Of a stretch of 28,344 nt of DNA, positions 1 through 9,313 are shown piece after piece (position 1 is the stretch's first letter; every line of letters starts with the position of its first letter). The notes below the pieces were generated by a model. That model saw only the letters and a list, made by a program, of their open reading frames with translations. It was not told the DNA's origin and searched no databases. The DNA is from Hypsibius dujardini (lineage: Eukaryota > Tardigrada > Eutardigrada > Parachela > Hypsibiidae): assembly GCA_001579985.1 (NCBI GenBank), contig LRSR01002504.1, positions 1 to 28,344 on the forward strand. Direction: 5' to 3'. Both the position numbers and the translations under genes were made by a program.

Positions 1-799
1 TGTTAATAGTGCTACAATTATTATGATTTACGAAATCAGTTTTAACGGTAAGGATATGAAAAATTTTCTTCGGCAGAATTTCAAAGTTGAGAAAACACTT
101 GAAGATTTGATAACCCTTGATTTTCAATGTGAAAACGTCATTTTTGCAGAATAATTTATACTAGCAAATTTTGCAACAAAAAAGCAATTTCAAATCATTT
201 AGCACCGGCAGAATCTTTTTTGGATGATAGGGGACGGAGCTATGCGTCATTTTTGGAATATCACTTGTAAGTTTCCGGTCGGACTCGACAATGAAATGCA
301 GCTCCGCCTCCTGGTTTAAAATTAAATTTTGAGAGGGTTAATGTCAAAATTCTTTAAATTTACCTATTTCCCAAAACTGAAATTTGTACAGTCAAAATCA
401 GGGAAAAGTAATCGTCCAGTTTTCCCAAATTTGAAAATCATTATAATTATAGCACACACACAAAATAAAACAGAAACATTCTGGGTTCCCCCTCTGAAAA
501 TCGTCCCAAGTGAGTAGGAGGTAATTTCTTGTGTGGAAGGGAGAAACATCTGCAGTATACTGGATGTGAGTGTAGTGAGTACAACCCCCCCCCCGTCGTA
601 TTCCATTCCGAGATACCGTGTTTTTTAGAGAGTTAAGATATAAATCTGAAAATATTTATTCCCTCTTTGAAGTATGCAGTGTGTTGATGAGAGGCATAAA
701 CATGAGACACGTTAACTTCTTTCGGGGCGTATGGGCAGACTGGTAACAGATATTGTAAAGAGCCAGTGATGTAATCAGTGAACCGACACATAAAACCAA
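1..799. other. AT-rich flank without a supported gene
   Basis: I see no open frame with protein-like composition here. A C10 homopolymer lies near 584-593. On the minus strand there is a splice-acceptor-like ttttcag at about 497, followed by a short open stretch. In phase it could extend the membrane-protein exon at 1478-1681 by about 30 residues, but its composition is not convincing. Confidence 0.4.
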
Positions 800-1455
800 G
801 TGGGAAAAGGAACATAGTATGACTGAACAAAAGTTGTGAGAACAAACAGGCAAGAACCGAACTAGAAGTCAGAACTAACTTGAACTGAGCATGTGGAAGG
901 AGCGAGAAATAGACAGAAATGGAATAGGCTGATTGAGGCTAAAAGGGTCGGCTAAAAATGGAACAAATTAAAAAAAGGATGGATTGGAACAAATGGAACA
1001 AAACGATAGACGAAAGAGCGAAAAGAACAAGAGTGAGCTGAACCTGAACCGTGGAACACGTCAGAACAAATCCAATAAGCAGATCAGATTCATCAACACT
1101 GTAAGAATGAACGACATACAGAACATAATGGAACGAACGTAGAAGTTGTAGAACATAGAAAAAACAGGGGAACAAAACAAATAGACAATATGCAATGAAT
1201 AAAGAAATTGCAACGGAGCAAAAAGAGCATAAAACAACTATGAACATTGTACGAACATAAAGAACAGAGCGGTGAGCAAAGGATAAATAAACGGAACAGG
1301 GCAAAATAGGACGGACGCGGTCACACGGGAAAAGATTGGCGAATCCCACAAGACGTGAAACAAACAACAACTTAAGGACGAACACGATGGAACGCGTCCA
1401 ATCAAGAGGGAACAGAATTGGTTGCAATAGAACTTCAACGGAACAGAACTGACAA
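800..1455. repeat. GAAC-rich degenerate low-complexity tract
   Basis: The words gaac, ggaac and agaac recur more than twenty times at irregular spacings of roughly 10-40 bases across about 650 bp, embedded in purine-rich sequence. There is no fixed unit length, so this is a degenerate low-complexity tract rather than a tandem repeat. On the minus strand it reads as pyrimidine-rich GTTC. It begins directly downstream, in minus-strand sense, of the donor at 1477, so it may be intronic. The long open frame on its minus strand (939-1427) is an artefact of this composition. Confidence 0.65.
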
Positions 1456-1477
1456 TATGTTTACACGGACAACTTAC

Positions 1478-1681
1478 ATCGGATATTCCACTGGAAAGTT
1501 TCACTCCAATCAGGAATAAGGTCAGCGCCCCAATGAGCAGGGAGACTCCGAGTGTGATGCCCGCCGCTGTGGGCGTTTCCATGAAGCACCAAATTGCCCG
1601 AACTAATCCAAAGACTCCCAAGAAGAGGGTGTAGACGCTCTTGCAGTAGCACCAACATCCTTGAGAACAGCATTTGCACAT
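1478..1681 (-). CDS. candidate exon of a small Cys-rich membrane protein (partial)
   Basis: I do not recognise this gene. The minus strand has an ATG at 1681 followed by 68 codons. The N-terminus carries six cysteines in its first 14 residues (MCKCCSQGCWCYCK), a pattern that could be palmitoylated or bind metal. Two hydrophobic spans follow, near residues 16-35 and 42-61, separated by a short polar turn, so a two-pass membrane hairpin is plausible. The open frame runs into GATGTAAGT at 1480-1472, a strong splice donor after codon 68 (phase 0). Exon-like GC content contrasts with the flanks. An acceptor-like ttag lies just upstream of the ATG, so it could instead be an internal exon. Downstream exons were not identified with confidence; they may lie at about 380-497 or outside the window. 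The evidence is composition, hydrophobicity and one donor, so confidence is limited. Confidence 0.42.
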
Positions 1682-1892
1682 CCCATCCAATCAGCTAATT
1701 CGAGGGTGAGTAAGTAGTGCAGACCTTATATATTTTAGTACAGTCTGAGGATTCTAAAGTCCCTTATATTCAGTAAGGCTTATTGTGCAATAATTTACTT
1801 AACAGAGGTTATAATTGTTCAGTAGGGCTCGACTCATTTGTGTCGGACATATGTCCCAGGCAGCAGCAGTAAATGCCGGCAGAGGTACAAAG

Positions 1893-2436
1893 CAGAGATG
1901 TCGCATATTGAAATTCCGTATTCCGCTCATTCCTATCCCATAATTACGGCCATCCCATCCGATTCATCCCGAAGATTTTTTCCCATAATCCATTCCCATA
2001 CTACAACCGATTTTTTAAGCTATAATTTCTAGCAAACCAGTGATGCACATCATGGATCGATTGATTGCCGGACTAAATATCGATACACTGGATAACTTTT
2101 GATTGATTGATTTGGTTTAAAATGTAGGGAGTAATCACTCGATCGATCGTGGAGTAAACTACATATCACCATCTGAAATACTGAGCAGATGCAATCAACC
2201 GATCAATGCGGCCCACTTACGTCACAATTCCTTAGAAACTGTTTTGTTTCTTAGATTTTACGCAAGACCCATTCCCACCCGTTTTTCAAAATTCCGGCCC
2301 ATTACCATCTTATTTCTGGTCTCATACCATAAACCCGCAAAAATTAGGGGATCATGGAAAATTATGGGACGTATATGGTATGGACAACCCGAAAAAAAAT
2401 ATGGGGGAACCCGAAAAAAGATATGGGACAACTCTG
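1893..2436. mobile_element. hAT-type non-autonomous transposon (MITE), copy A
   Basis: This is a 544-bp element with terminal inverted repeats beginning CAGAGATGTC at the left and ending in an inverted CAGAGTTGTCCCATAT at the right. It is flanked by 8-bp direct repeats, gtacaaag (1885-1892) and gtacagag (2437-2444), which match at 7 of 8 positions. A CAGRG-type terminus with an 8-bp target duplication is characteristic of the hAT superfamily. The interior is a diverged reverse-complement match to copy B at 17479-18032, including the atgggaatggattatggg stretch and internal gatcgattgattg runs. No transposase reading frame is present; the short open frames are incidental. Confidence 0.85.
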
Positions 2437-2444
2437 GTACAGAG

Positions 2445-2974
2445 GAGAGCGGGTATTTATCGTTGCGAGCTGTGAATTAATCTAACCAGTTGAGTACGTG
2501 CAAGTAGTCTGACATATCTCCATGAATTATATTCCAAAAAACTCTTCCGTGATGAGTCGGTTGAGTATCGAATCTTTTATAAAATTAAGAACACTTAAAA
2601 TTAAAATTAAATATGATATCGCACAATTAGTATGTGTAAAAAATCCCGACAGAAATGACGTACAAAAAACTGAGGAAATTCCCTTATAGCAAGTGAATCT
2701 AGTGGAAGCCACTAACTGCATACATTTTCATACGTGGATTCGTAGTGTCGTACGTACATATACGTATGAACGTGCAAACGCAGTGTCCGCCTGAAAGCAA
2801 ACCACATTTTTCTTTTTAGAGTTAGCCTCATTTTCTCAAGGAGAATTATAGTATTTCATCTTTTATTTCAAACTCAAATTTGCAAATAGTAAATTCTTTT
2901 AAAACATAAATATATATCTAAATACGTGTCTCGTGTGACATCCATGGTCATCGTACTTCAACGCGACCGGATCA
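2445..2974. other. upstream region of the two-RRM gene
   Basis: This is AT-rich DNA between the hAT element and the ATG at 2975. It holds an interrupted palindrome with arms ttcatacgt (about 2728) and acgtatgaa (about 2763) around a TACGTA-rich centre. I see no clear TATA box. The start codon frame is closed upstream by a stop at 2936-2938. It presumably contains the promoter and 5' UTR of the RRM gene, but no element can be assigned. Confidence 0.4.
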
Positions 2975-4429
2975 ATGGAAAAAGAGCAGCAAGAAATGTG
3001 CAGTGACATCCAAACCATCCAAAATCTCTTCTCCAAATGGCTTCAGGAGACGCAAAAGGTCTGCATGACCGCGGTTTTTTTCAAGAAGGAAGACGTTGTT
3101 TCTTCTCTTAAACAGATCCTTGTAAGTAAAAGAAAAATGCTCTCAAACGATACGATCAATTTTCGCATATCTTTAGCAGCCATTTTTCCACTTTCTAAAC
3201 GTCATTTTCCTAGCTTCGTAATCATGAAAGCATCACAACAATGCTGCAACTGCTCTCCCCGCATATAGCCAGCATTCCCCCGTAAGTCCAATTGATATTT
3301 ATGTGAGATCTGCGTTAGAAATACCCCTCGAAGAAAGTCATGATTTAACGGTAAGGCAGTAAATTGATTTGTGGTTAATTGGCTTCGATTGATTCATTGA
3401 TTGACAATAAAAATATATTCTCCGTTTGATTTCATTTATGCGATTCATGTGTTGTTTGATTGTTTGCTTGCTTTGGTGGCTTACCTTTCAATATCATGCG
3501 TGTGTTTGTCGGTATTTTTCCTTCTACCGCATTTCTCTTACATGCGAATCTGCCTGTGTAATTTAGTGTTTGTCTCTTAGCCCTAGACTCGCTTATCTGC
3601 TTGTCTCTCTGTGCCTGCTTGTCTGTTTGTCTGTCTGTTTGTCTGTTTGTCTATCTGTCTCTTGGTCTGTCTGTCTGTCTCTAATTGTGTGTGTCTGTCT
3701 GTATATCTGTGTGTCTTTCTCACTGTCAGTCTAAATGTCTGTCAAAATGTATGTCTATCTGTTTGTCTCCTTGCCTACTTACATGTTTGACTTGCTGTGT
3801 GCCTAACTTTTGTGTCTGCCTCTGTGTCTGCGTGTCTGAGTACCTGTCTTACTGGATATCTTTCAGTCTGAAATTCTGTTTATCTGCCTTTTGGTCTGCA
3901 TTTTGGTCTGCATTTCTGTCCGAGTAAGACGTTCTTGGGTCATGTTTGTTTGACTTTTTCAGGCCAGAAACCGTGCCGGAAAAAAGAGTGGAACAACCGC
4001 AGAAGAGTGGGAGTCGAATGGCTGCTTCGCTGCCAGGAATGAACAAGCCAACACCGCCGGTCGCCATTCCTGGTCTGTCGCTGATGTCCCCGTCTGCTGC
4101 CGCAAAAATTGGCTCGCCAATGGGCGTGTCCAGTTCCCCGCTGACTAGCAACCGGGTCGACAACAAGGAGAAGCATATCTTTATGGAACCGTACAAGACG
4201 GAGCTGCCGAATGATTGGCGATCGGAAGGGCTTCGTAAAGTCACAGTGGAAAATGAGTCAAATGGAAAGACCAGGCCCATTTCGAATGGTCACTCGCCGC
4301 TAGCAGATGAGAACGAGGCGGAAGACGATAGACCAGGCACAGCAATATCAAAGTACTTTCTGGACATAAGTGTTTCTTTTCGTGTTTGACCGTCTTGACT
4401 GCATGCTTACACCCTTGTTTGGTAAATTG

Positions 4430-4468
<39 letters not shown>

Positions 4469-6411
4469 AGCTGTATGCCTGCCTGTATGTCTGTCTGTTT
4501 GTATGTTTGTATGTTTGTATGTTTGTCTGGCTACTTGTCTGCCTGGCTCCCTGTCTGTTTACCTGTCTATCTGTTTTACTTTGTGTATGTGTGTGTGCGT
4601 CTATATTTCTGTTTTCCCGCCTGCCTGTTGTCTGTTTATTACAGTCTGTTTAATTCGGTCTGCTTGTCTCTGTGTGTATTTATTTGTCTGGTTACCCGAT
4701 GATTGTGTTTGTCTGTGTCTTGATGTCTTTATGCCTGCTCCGGGACTAATTATCCCTTTGCTTTTGTATATCCCAGACAGCTTACTTTTCTTGCCTGTCG
4801 TTTGCTTGTCTATCGATTAACGTATCCGGATATTTCAATGATTGTGTCTTGACTGGGTCAATTTGCAGACGCTTGAGTAAAACCGTTCTGTTTTCTGTTT
4901 GTTTTTTTAGTAAAGTATTTCTGCTGAATCTATTTCGGGACTCAACGACCCGGAGCATAGCCAAGTATTTTGGAAAATTCGGATCTGTCGTTGATGTGAA
5001 GATTTTCCGTTTCTCCACCGGTGAATCTCGCGGTCAAGGCTGGATTGAATTCACCAACGCCGCGGAAGCGGAGTGTGTGATCAGGCGCAGCCCTCATCGT
5101 GTCGACGGACGAGATGTCGAAGCGCAAATATTTTTAGTAAGTTGCCATATCTGTCTTTGTCTTCATATTGACACAGGACGGAAAATTAAATATGAAAAGC
5201 AAAAACTGAGGCAAAAAACTGAGCTCTAAATTCAGCGTCCTTTATTGAACTTCTGTTTAGTTGATCGTCTACGGTAATCGAAAAGTCATTGGAGTTATCA
5301 TTAGTTAGTTTAATTATTTAATCTGTTTTTGCGATTATGATGTTGGTAAAAAATAATAAACACAATAAAACTATCTTAGGCATGGTACATCAACTATTAA
5401 TAGCATTTTAAATATAACGGCCAATATGTTGATTCAAACTTCAAAATCAATTTCATTTGGGTTATTAATATAGTGTGATGATTTGAAAATCTATTAAAAA
5501 TGTTTCCGAATTTAAAAAAATACTGAAATTTTTTGAAAAAAAATTTCAAGGCAAACTTGAAAAAAAAACTGGAGTAAACTATCCAATAAAATTGGGCAAC
5601 CAGGTTGAGGTGTTAAAGTGGTTTGATGAGGCGGAAAATGTATTCGAACGTTTCTAGAAATAATGAAAATTTTGGTATTCCTTTTTCTTGATCAAAGATC
5701 TAAACTTTCGGGTTCTAGGCATTACGAGTATAATATTGTTGCCTTTACAGCAACGGGACCCGCGAGCGAAAGTCTCCACCGCATCTTACCAGATTTTTCT
5801 GGGCGGCGTTCCGTCTCATTTATCGCTGGACGAAGTTAAAGCATCCCTTAAGGGTCAAGTCAAGGTTCGATACTACTGAAAATCTGCGTTCCAATGAAAA
5901 TTCATGAGGCGTCGATGTATAATTATCTCTTGGCAGTTTCGCGATATTCGGCTGATCTCGGAGCGCGGCTACGCCTACCTGGACATGGGCAGCGAGGCGG
6001 ACGCGAGAGACCTGCTGCAGCAACGCTACATCAAAATCGGCGAGAAAGTTGTAAGTCTTCCTTTTCTTCTGAAAATGTTTATCTAATAGTCAACATTTAA
6101 AAATCAGTCGTCGGAGATTTTTTTCCTACTCGAAAACGTAAAATAATTTAAATTAAGATACATCGATACAAAGAACCCCAAATATTAGTATAAAAAAACA
6201 GCTGTCGGTAATTTGTTTCCGTACAAAACATATACTTCTTCTGAAAGGTACAATGTAGTGAAAAAAAATTAGTTATACCAAAAATAACATTTCAACAAAA
6301 TCTTAATTGGTTTTAAAATCTTGCTTCTATCTCTGGTGATCTGCCTGAATAATCGCTCTCATCGGTTTGGTTTTTTAGGTGGAGTGTAAGGAAAACAATC
6401 GACCCGTCTGA
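2975..6411 (+). CDS. two-RRM RNA-binding protein, hnRNP A/B / DAZAP1 / Musashi type
   Basis: The gene is assembled from seven exons with matching phases: 2975-3121, 3214-3281, 3963-4352, 4911-5136, 5751-5864, 5937-6050 and 6379-6411, giving 363 residues. Residues 1-72 are a polar, probably helical N-terminus of unknown type. Residues 73-201 are low-complexity and rich in Ser, Pro, Gly and Lys. RRM1 (about 203-277) has RNP2 VFLLNL and RNP1 RGQGWIEF, with the FGxVVDVKIFR strand typical of hnRNP A/B proteins. RRM2 (about 290-360) has RNP2 IFLGGV and an RNP1-like RGYAYLDM. The protein stops just after RRM2 (VECKENNRPV), so the Gly-rich tail of most hnRNP A/B proteins is absent. RRM2 is divided exactly into two 38-codon phase-0 exons. 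The donor at 5864 (AAG|GTTCGA) is weak. The likely role is binding single-stranded RNA in splicing, mRNA transport or translation; the specific orthologue is not resolved. The introns carry TGTC and CCTG tracts. Confidence 0.88.
3596..3925 (+). repeat. TGTCTG/TGTTTG low-complexity tract in intron 2 of the RRM gene
   Basis: Degenerate (TGTC)n and (TGTT)n repeats, for example gtctgtctgtttgtctgtttgt at about 3628, run to about 40 bases before the acceptor at 3962. The tract is pyrimidine- and GT-rich on the transcribed sense strand. Open frames full of Cys, Leu and Val across it are repeat artefacts. Confidence 0.9.
4385..4830 (+). repeat. CCTG / TGTC tract in intron 3 of the RRM gene
   Basis: The intron opens with about ten near-perfect CCTG units at 4429-4468, then grades into tgtatgtctgtctgtttgtatg and degenerate TGTC sequence up to about 4815. 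RRM1 exon 4 follows at 4911. The CCTG unit is the same tetranucleotide that expands in intron 1 of human CNBP in myotonic dystrophy type 2. That is a sequence parallel only. Confidence 0.9.
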
Positions 6412-9313
6412 GGAGTAAACAAACGGCAAATTTTTAAAACTTTAAACTTGGCGTTTCTTTTAGTTTTAGCGACTGAATGGTCTGTTCTTTTGTAAACTAG
6501 GAAAACGGTAAACTAGTTTAAAAACGAAGAAAACGGTTAGACAGTATGTGCACATTTTTGCTTGTGGTTGTGAATGCTTTTTAACTTTTTGGCTCGTAGA
6601 TCAAGTTGCGCATCTTGCGAGATGGCCAAAGCAGCTTTGGTTATGAGGTAAAAAAACTGTAGAAAAACGACTAAAAAATGTTAGGCATATCTTCTCCGTG
6701 AACCGTTTAGACAACAAAGCTGAATTCCAATGTACACATACGAACGAATATAACCATTGACGGGAAATTTCACCTATTTCGAGTTACAAGTTTGTTTTAT
6801 TTCTGCCTGCTTTTATATATATATTTTTTCATTCGACGCTCATAGACTTTCCAATCAAATCCTTCAAAATTACTCGAACGAATACACATCATAAAAACTC
6901 CTTTCAGTATTTGCAAGTTCGGAAACTTATAATTAAAGTTTGTAATTTAAAAAACATTATTATCAAGTTCCGATGTTATCGTTAATTTTAGAATTTCCAT
7001 TTTTGGAAAGGGCATCTCCCAGCATTACAATTTCAAATCAAACCTGTTTCTTTTTACGCTTTACCTTTTCCAATTCATTTTCGGCAAATTCACTTTTCCT
7101 CCATTTAAATTTCCCCTTTTTTTTGCGTGTCCATATTCCCATATTTTTGTATGCCCATTTTCCCGTGTCTCTCTGCTGGGCATGACAGACAGCTTGGTCG
7201 AGGTCGGACCTCCCGCAGCTTTTGACTATTTGTAATTCCTCATTACGCAAGATTATTCATTATGGAGATTTAATTGTGACTTCCGCGCGCACTCTTCATC
7301 GCGCCAGATACGATTAGACCATCAAGTGCATGCGCATCGTGTATCCCCTTCCGCTCTCTTCCTCTCACTCCCTGGCGGTCATGCATTTTGCAAAGCAGAC
7401 GAGACAGATGCAGTCAACAAAACACAAATCCGGGGCGGAAAATTCGCGCGCCTCTCTAAAGTGCCGCCTATAATCACATCCCCCCAATGATAATCAACAT
7501 CCACTCCACATACTAGTACACATATATCGAGATGGACCAATTTCCGCCCCCTAAACACCCATCATTCTACGCGTGCTCCGTGTCACAACTCCACTCAACA
7601 CATTTCACTTGGCCAAGCAAGTAATCCACACAATGAACGTCTTCAACGTCGCGCCTTCTTATTTCCACTTTAAATTTACATCAAACGAGGGCGTAAAATT
7701 GTGCTACTTTTGTGGGGGGGGATGAGAGAGTGGACGAGGAACTTTTATTTGTAAACTGATGTTGTTTAAACATAATCGACAAATATTTAAGATGGCTGAA
7801 AAATTGCCATCTGTTTTACATAAATATAGCATATAAAAAAAATTACTGGTGAATGCTTCTCTTATCACAAGGCCTAAATCTGACTTTAAATTTGATTGCA
7901 AAACTTTAATAGTGTTTTGTTTTGTTTTAAATAAAGCTTTTGAAATATAATTAACCTCGCCATTTCATAATTTATTTAAAATGAACCTTTTTTTTAAATG
8001 ACTTATCATGATCATCCCTGTAGTCCACTTTTGCCCAACAAAATTAACTTTGCGATTATATGATTTAAATTCACGTATATTTCTAATGTTGTATTGTATT
8101 TAATTTCAGACATTATTATTCAAATAATAAATATATTACAAACGCCACGACGCCTTCCTCTCACTCTTTATTTTTGTTAAATAATTTATTTGAACTTAAT
8201 TGAAATAATAATTAAAAAAGTCAAATTTTTAGGATTTTAAATATAATTTTTACATACAATATCCTAATATTTAAAAAAAATTAGTTGCTTTAAATGTATA
8301 TTTTTATTGTTGCAATTTTTTTGTTATTTTATTTTTCAATGAAATAAAAGTAGATTTTATTTTATAATCAAAGGCCGTTTTCTTAGCCATTTAAAATACC
8401 TTTGAAATATATTTAAACAAAACTTTTTCTATTCCATTTAAATTACTGCGCGTCAAAAGAGGCGTTTCCAATTAGCAAAATTCTTCCGGCGAATGGGGTA
8501 AGCGATTAATCGCATTTTTAAGGCTTCAACTTGGGGGAGGACGCTCTTCCGAGCTATTTAACTGGAGCGGATAAAGAAGAGGATGAGTATTAAGAGACAA
8601 CGATTGGACGGAAGACAGATTGATCCGAGTCAGGGAGGCAGGGTGAGATGACCCACAAGGCAGATGGCGCAATTACCGGTTCAGCTCTCTAAAAACAGGA
8701 GGATATGTCCACACTGTATCTGCGACTCTACTAAAGGGAAGAGGCTGCCTGAGAGGGTGTCAAATCCACCTCAGTTCCGGCACCCAGACAGGCAGACAGA
8801 CAGACACAGATGGTCATCCCGGAATGCGACGAATCCCGAAGCGACGTCCCGGGCAAAGGCCCCTGCCCGCGCGCTTTATTCCCTCGACGACAATCGTTTA
8901 GTTGCGTCTCTTTTCCCTCACTCGCTGTGTAGATCTATCTGGATTGTCAGCCCATCTGTTGTTGTCCATTCGTTGCTATGGCTAAATTTTGGGTCCCACT
9001 AGCATGGCAACACATTCCAGTCTCTCTCTACTTTGATTATAATTTCTTTTTCGGCCTTTAAATTTTTAGATTTATGTTCTATAGAAATAAAAAAGGAAAA
9101 TTTGCATTTTTTGGTCGGCCTATTTTATGATTTTATAATTTTTAATTGCATTGCGAAGTAATCGCGTTGGTAGCGCGAATGGACAGCGGCAATACCTCTT
9201 CGCCTAATCAGCATTAGAATACGTATTGAATGCTTTCATCAACATGAGCCTAATAATCTCCAGAAAGTAAATTACGTTGCTGGAAACTTGTTGGACACAA
9301 TTATTGTAAACAA
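6412..9313. other. intergenic region between the RRM gene and the bHLH gene
   Basis: No gene is supported in this 2.9 kb. A possible alternative 3' exon of the RRM gene lies at 6600-6662 and is listed separately. Two stretches are clearly less AT-rich than the rest, about 7260-7700 and 8510-9005; the second is nearer the bHLH ATG and is the better promoter or 5' UTR candidate. It includes a donor-like AGGGTGAGAT near 8641, a CATCTG E-box near 8952, and gttgctatggc (8973) and catggcaac (9003), which resemble halves of an RFX X-box. About 7900-8460 is extremely AT-rich with many ttaaat words and nothing recognisable. Confidence 0.45.
6600..6662 (+). other. possible alternative terminal (or cassette) exon of the RRM gene
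   Basis: After a polypyrimidine stretch and gctcgtag, 20 codons are open in phase 0 relative to exon 6 (end 6050) and reach a TAG at 6660. Internally, GAG|GTAAAA at 6647/6648 could also act as a donor, which would make a 48-bp phase-0 cassette (IKLRILRDGQSSFGYE). Its base composition is richer in GC than its surroundings. Using it would replace the last strand of RRM2 that exon 7 encodes, so exon 7 remains the main model. Confidence 0.3.

Noticed and set aside
939-1427. 162-codon minus-strand frame
   Set aside because: It coincides with the GAAC tract, and its Phe/Leu/Val/Ser bias follows from the repeat.
3685-4820. Long Cys/Leu/Val-rich open frames on the plus strand
   Set aside because: They are translations of TGTC/CCTG tracts, overlap introns of the RRM gene and have repeat composition in all frames.
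8664-9002. 112-codon plus-strand frame upstream of the bHLH gene
   Set aside because: It has no recognisable motif, no good link by splicing to the bHLH start, and more likely belongs to promoter or 5' UTR DNA.
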